A stretch of 5,386 nt of DNA, from the NCBI GenBank assembly GCA_030591745.1, contig JAUVAM010000327.1, positions 1 to 5,386 of the forward strand, written 5' to 3'. The translations under genes and the position numbers were made by a program. Positions 4,786-5,386 of this stretch are shown piece by piece; position 1 is the stretch's first letter; the number at the start of each line of letters is the position of its first letter. The notes beneath the pieces are model-generated. The model made no database searches. It was not told the origin of the DNA and was given only the letters and a program-made list of their open reading frames with translations. Source of the DNA: Deltaproteobacteria bacterium (GTDB taxonomy: Bacteria; Myxococcota; B64-G9).

Positions 4786-5386
4786 GTGGACCCCCTGACG
4801 CTTTCGGGTTAAATACAAAAGAGCTTCCGCATTGTATCGAATCGCAGTCCTCCAAAAAAGCCTCCGCGAAAAACTTCTGTGCCGTGATCCCCGTGCAATG
4901 CCCCGGCCCCACCCGCTTGACGCCCAAATCCTTAAGCCCTTGCGCCACCCGAGCCAAGTCCTCACGGCTGTCCGCCATGAGATGAAATCCCCCCAGGACC
5001 CAGCGCACCGGCCCCAGGCCAAGGCCCCCGGCCTTCTCCACCATCTCCACCACGCCCGGATGCGCACATCCCGTGATCAACAAAGGTCCATCCTCGCATG
5101 ACTGCAACAAGCCGTGCTCGACAAGCCCCCCGTCCATGGGTCCAGTGCTCCACATGCCGGGCAAGATCTCCCCCGGCTCATCCATCACGCGACATTCGCC
5201 GCCCTGACTTTGAATCTTTTCGCAAACCTCATCGGAAAATCCCTTCGGCACCCAGACTTCGATCCGCGGCAAGTCGTCGCCGGAAAGCCCAGGGCTGCGA
5301 AAGCGCTTGATCGCAAGCTCCGGTTTCCGACGCATGCGCAGCAAGGCCGGCAGGCCGCCGATGTGATCCCAATGGGCGTGACTCAA
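4679..5386 (-). CDS. Metallo-beta-lactamase-fold hydrolase, DHPS-like subfamily (5' end outside window)
   Basis: The 235 visible codons begin inside the gene, directly at the metal-binding motif. With the first visible residue as 1: HAHWDH at 3-8 (HxHxDH), GCAHPG at 106-111, GGFHL at 132-136 and GPGHCTG at 160-166 (His163). This set matches the MBL subfamily often labelled 7,8-dihydropterin-6-methyl-4-(beta-D-ribofuranosyl)-aminobenzene-5'-phosphate synthase-like. The cellular substrate in bacteria is not established. The chain is probably a soluble di-metal hydrolase. The N-terminal strands before HxHxDH lie beyond 5386. The fold should end near residue 193 (CGSSFVFN), but the frame stays open for about 42 more residues rich in Gln, Glu, Ser and Lys. 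These are encoded by the lysine-tail gene in another frame, giving a 107-bp overlap. Confidence 0.92.
   Translation of the reverse strand: MSHAHWDHIGGLPALLRMRRKPELAIKRFRSPGLSGDDLPRIEVWVPKGFSDEVCEKIQSQGGECRVMDEPGEILPGMWSTGPMDGGLVEHGLLQSCEDGPLLITGCAHPGVVEMVEKAGGLGLGPVRWVLGGFHLMADSREDLARVAQGLKDLGVKRVGPGHCTGITAQKFFAEAFLEDCDSIQCGSSFVFNPKASGGPRGQEEDGKESSQEGEQESKQESKQEDSEEIRQEGD
4715..4738. repeat. Perfect 12-bp tandem repeat, two copies
   Basis: TTGCTTACTTTC occurs at 4715-4726 and 4727-4738. It encodes the doubled KKVS block (residues about 16-23) of the lysine tail. It is a second slippage-prone site in the same gene. Confidence 0.9.
4786..4796 (-). promoter_or_regulatory. Ribosome-binding site and GTG-start context of the lysine-tail gene
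   Basis: AGGGGG (4796-4791) lies 5 nt before the GTG at 4785-4783, and the first codons read GTG-GCC-AAG-AAG. The site lies inside the hydrolase frame, so translation of the two genes may be linked. Confidence 0.6.

Noticed and set aside
4324..4812. Plus-strand Leu/Phe-rich frame resembling a membrane protein
   Set aside because: It is the reverse complement of the AAG-rich lysine repeat (CTT read as Leu, TTC as Phe), not a real gene.
4786..5067. 94-residue N-terminal extension of the lysine-tail protein
   Set aside because: It is Trp/Arg-rich and antisense-free only because it shadows the conserved hydrolase coding frame; GTG at 4785 has its own ribosome-binding site.
1..5386. Possible phiX174 genome because the window is 5386 bases long
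   Set aside because: The content is a bacterial chromosomal locus (mraZ, proS, pncC) with no phage genes; the length match is coincidental.

Overview
The window reads as a stretch of bacterial chromosome. Coding regions are GC-rich, and one clearly AT-richer divergent intergenic region lies at about 496-790. Six protein-coding genes and no RNA genes are supported. MraZ with its operator array marks a bacterial cell-division (dcw) locus. The prolyl-tRNA synthetase is the short archaeal/eukaryotic-like type with a C-terminal zinc domain, which occurs in some bacterial lineages. Together with lysine-rich histone-H1-like repeats and lysine-rich lipoproteins, this makes a deltaproteobacterium in the broad sense (for example Myxococcota) my best guess. 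That assignment is low-confidence inference.

Layout. Minus strand, 13-459: mraZ, the usual first gene of the dcw cluster, reads off the left edge. Upstream of it are a candidate sigma-70 promoter and four 10-bp-spaced TGGGA-like boxes (497-531), which fit MraZ autoregulation. Plus strand, 791-3081: a small single-pass membrane protein of unknown function, then proS, then pncC (a CinA C-terminal-type nicotinamide-nucleotide amidohydrolase). These are tightly spaced and look like one operon. Its end carries two GC-rich palindromes (3050-3070 and 3098-3118), and the first supplies the last codons of pncC. Minus strand, 5386-3134: a metallo-beta-lactamase-fold hydrolase (5' end outside the window), a 202-residue protein with a histone-H1-like lysine tail, and a lysine-rich lipoprotein with degenerate GD-x-V repeats. 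The hydrolase reading frame overlaps the lysine-tail gene by 107 bp.

How the genes relate. mraZ and proS-pncC are housekeeping functions: division-cluster regulation, tRNA charging, and NAD-cycle salvage of NMN. The right-hand minus-strand cluster is the less-known part. It has two adjacent proteins rich in KK-x motifs, one predicted cytoplasmic and one membrane-anchored, downstream of an MBL hydrolase. No defence, mobile, CRISPR or secondary-metabolite system is visible. The most unusual items are the overprinted MBL tail, the uncharacterised lysine-rich pair, the four-box MraZ operator and the tandem palindromes after pncC.
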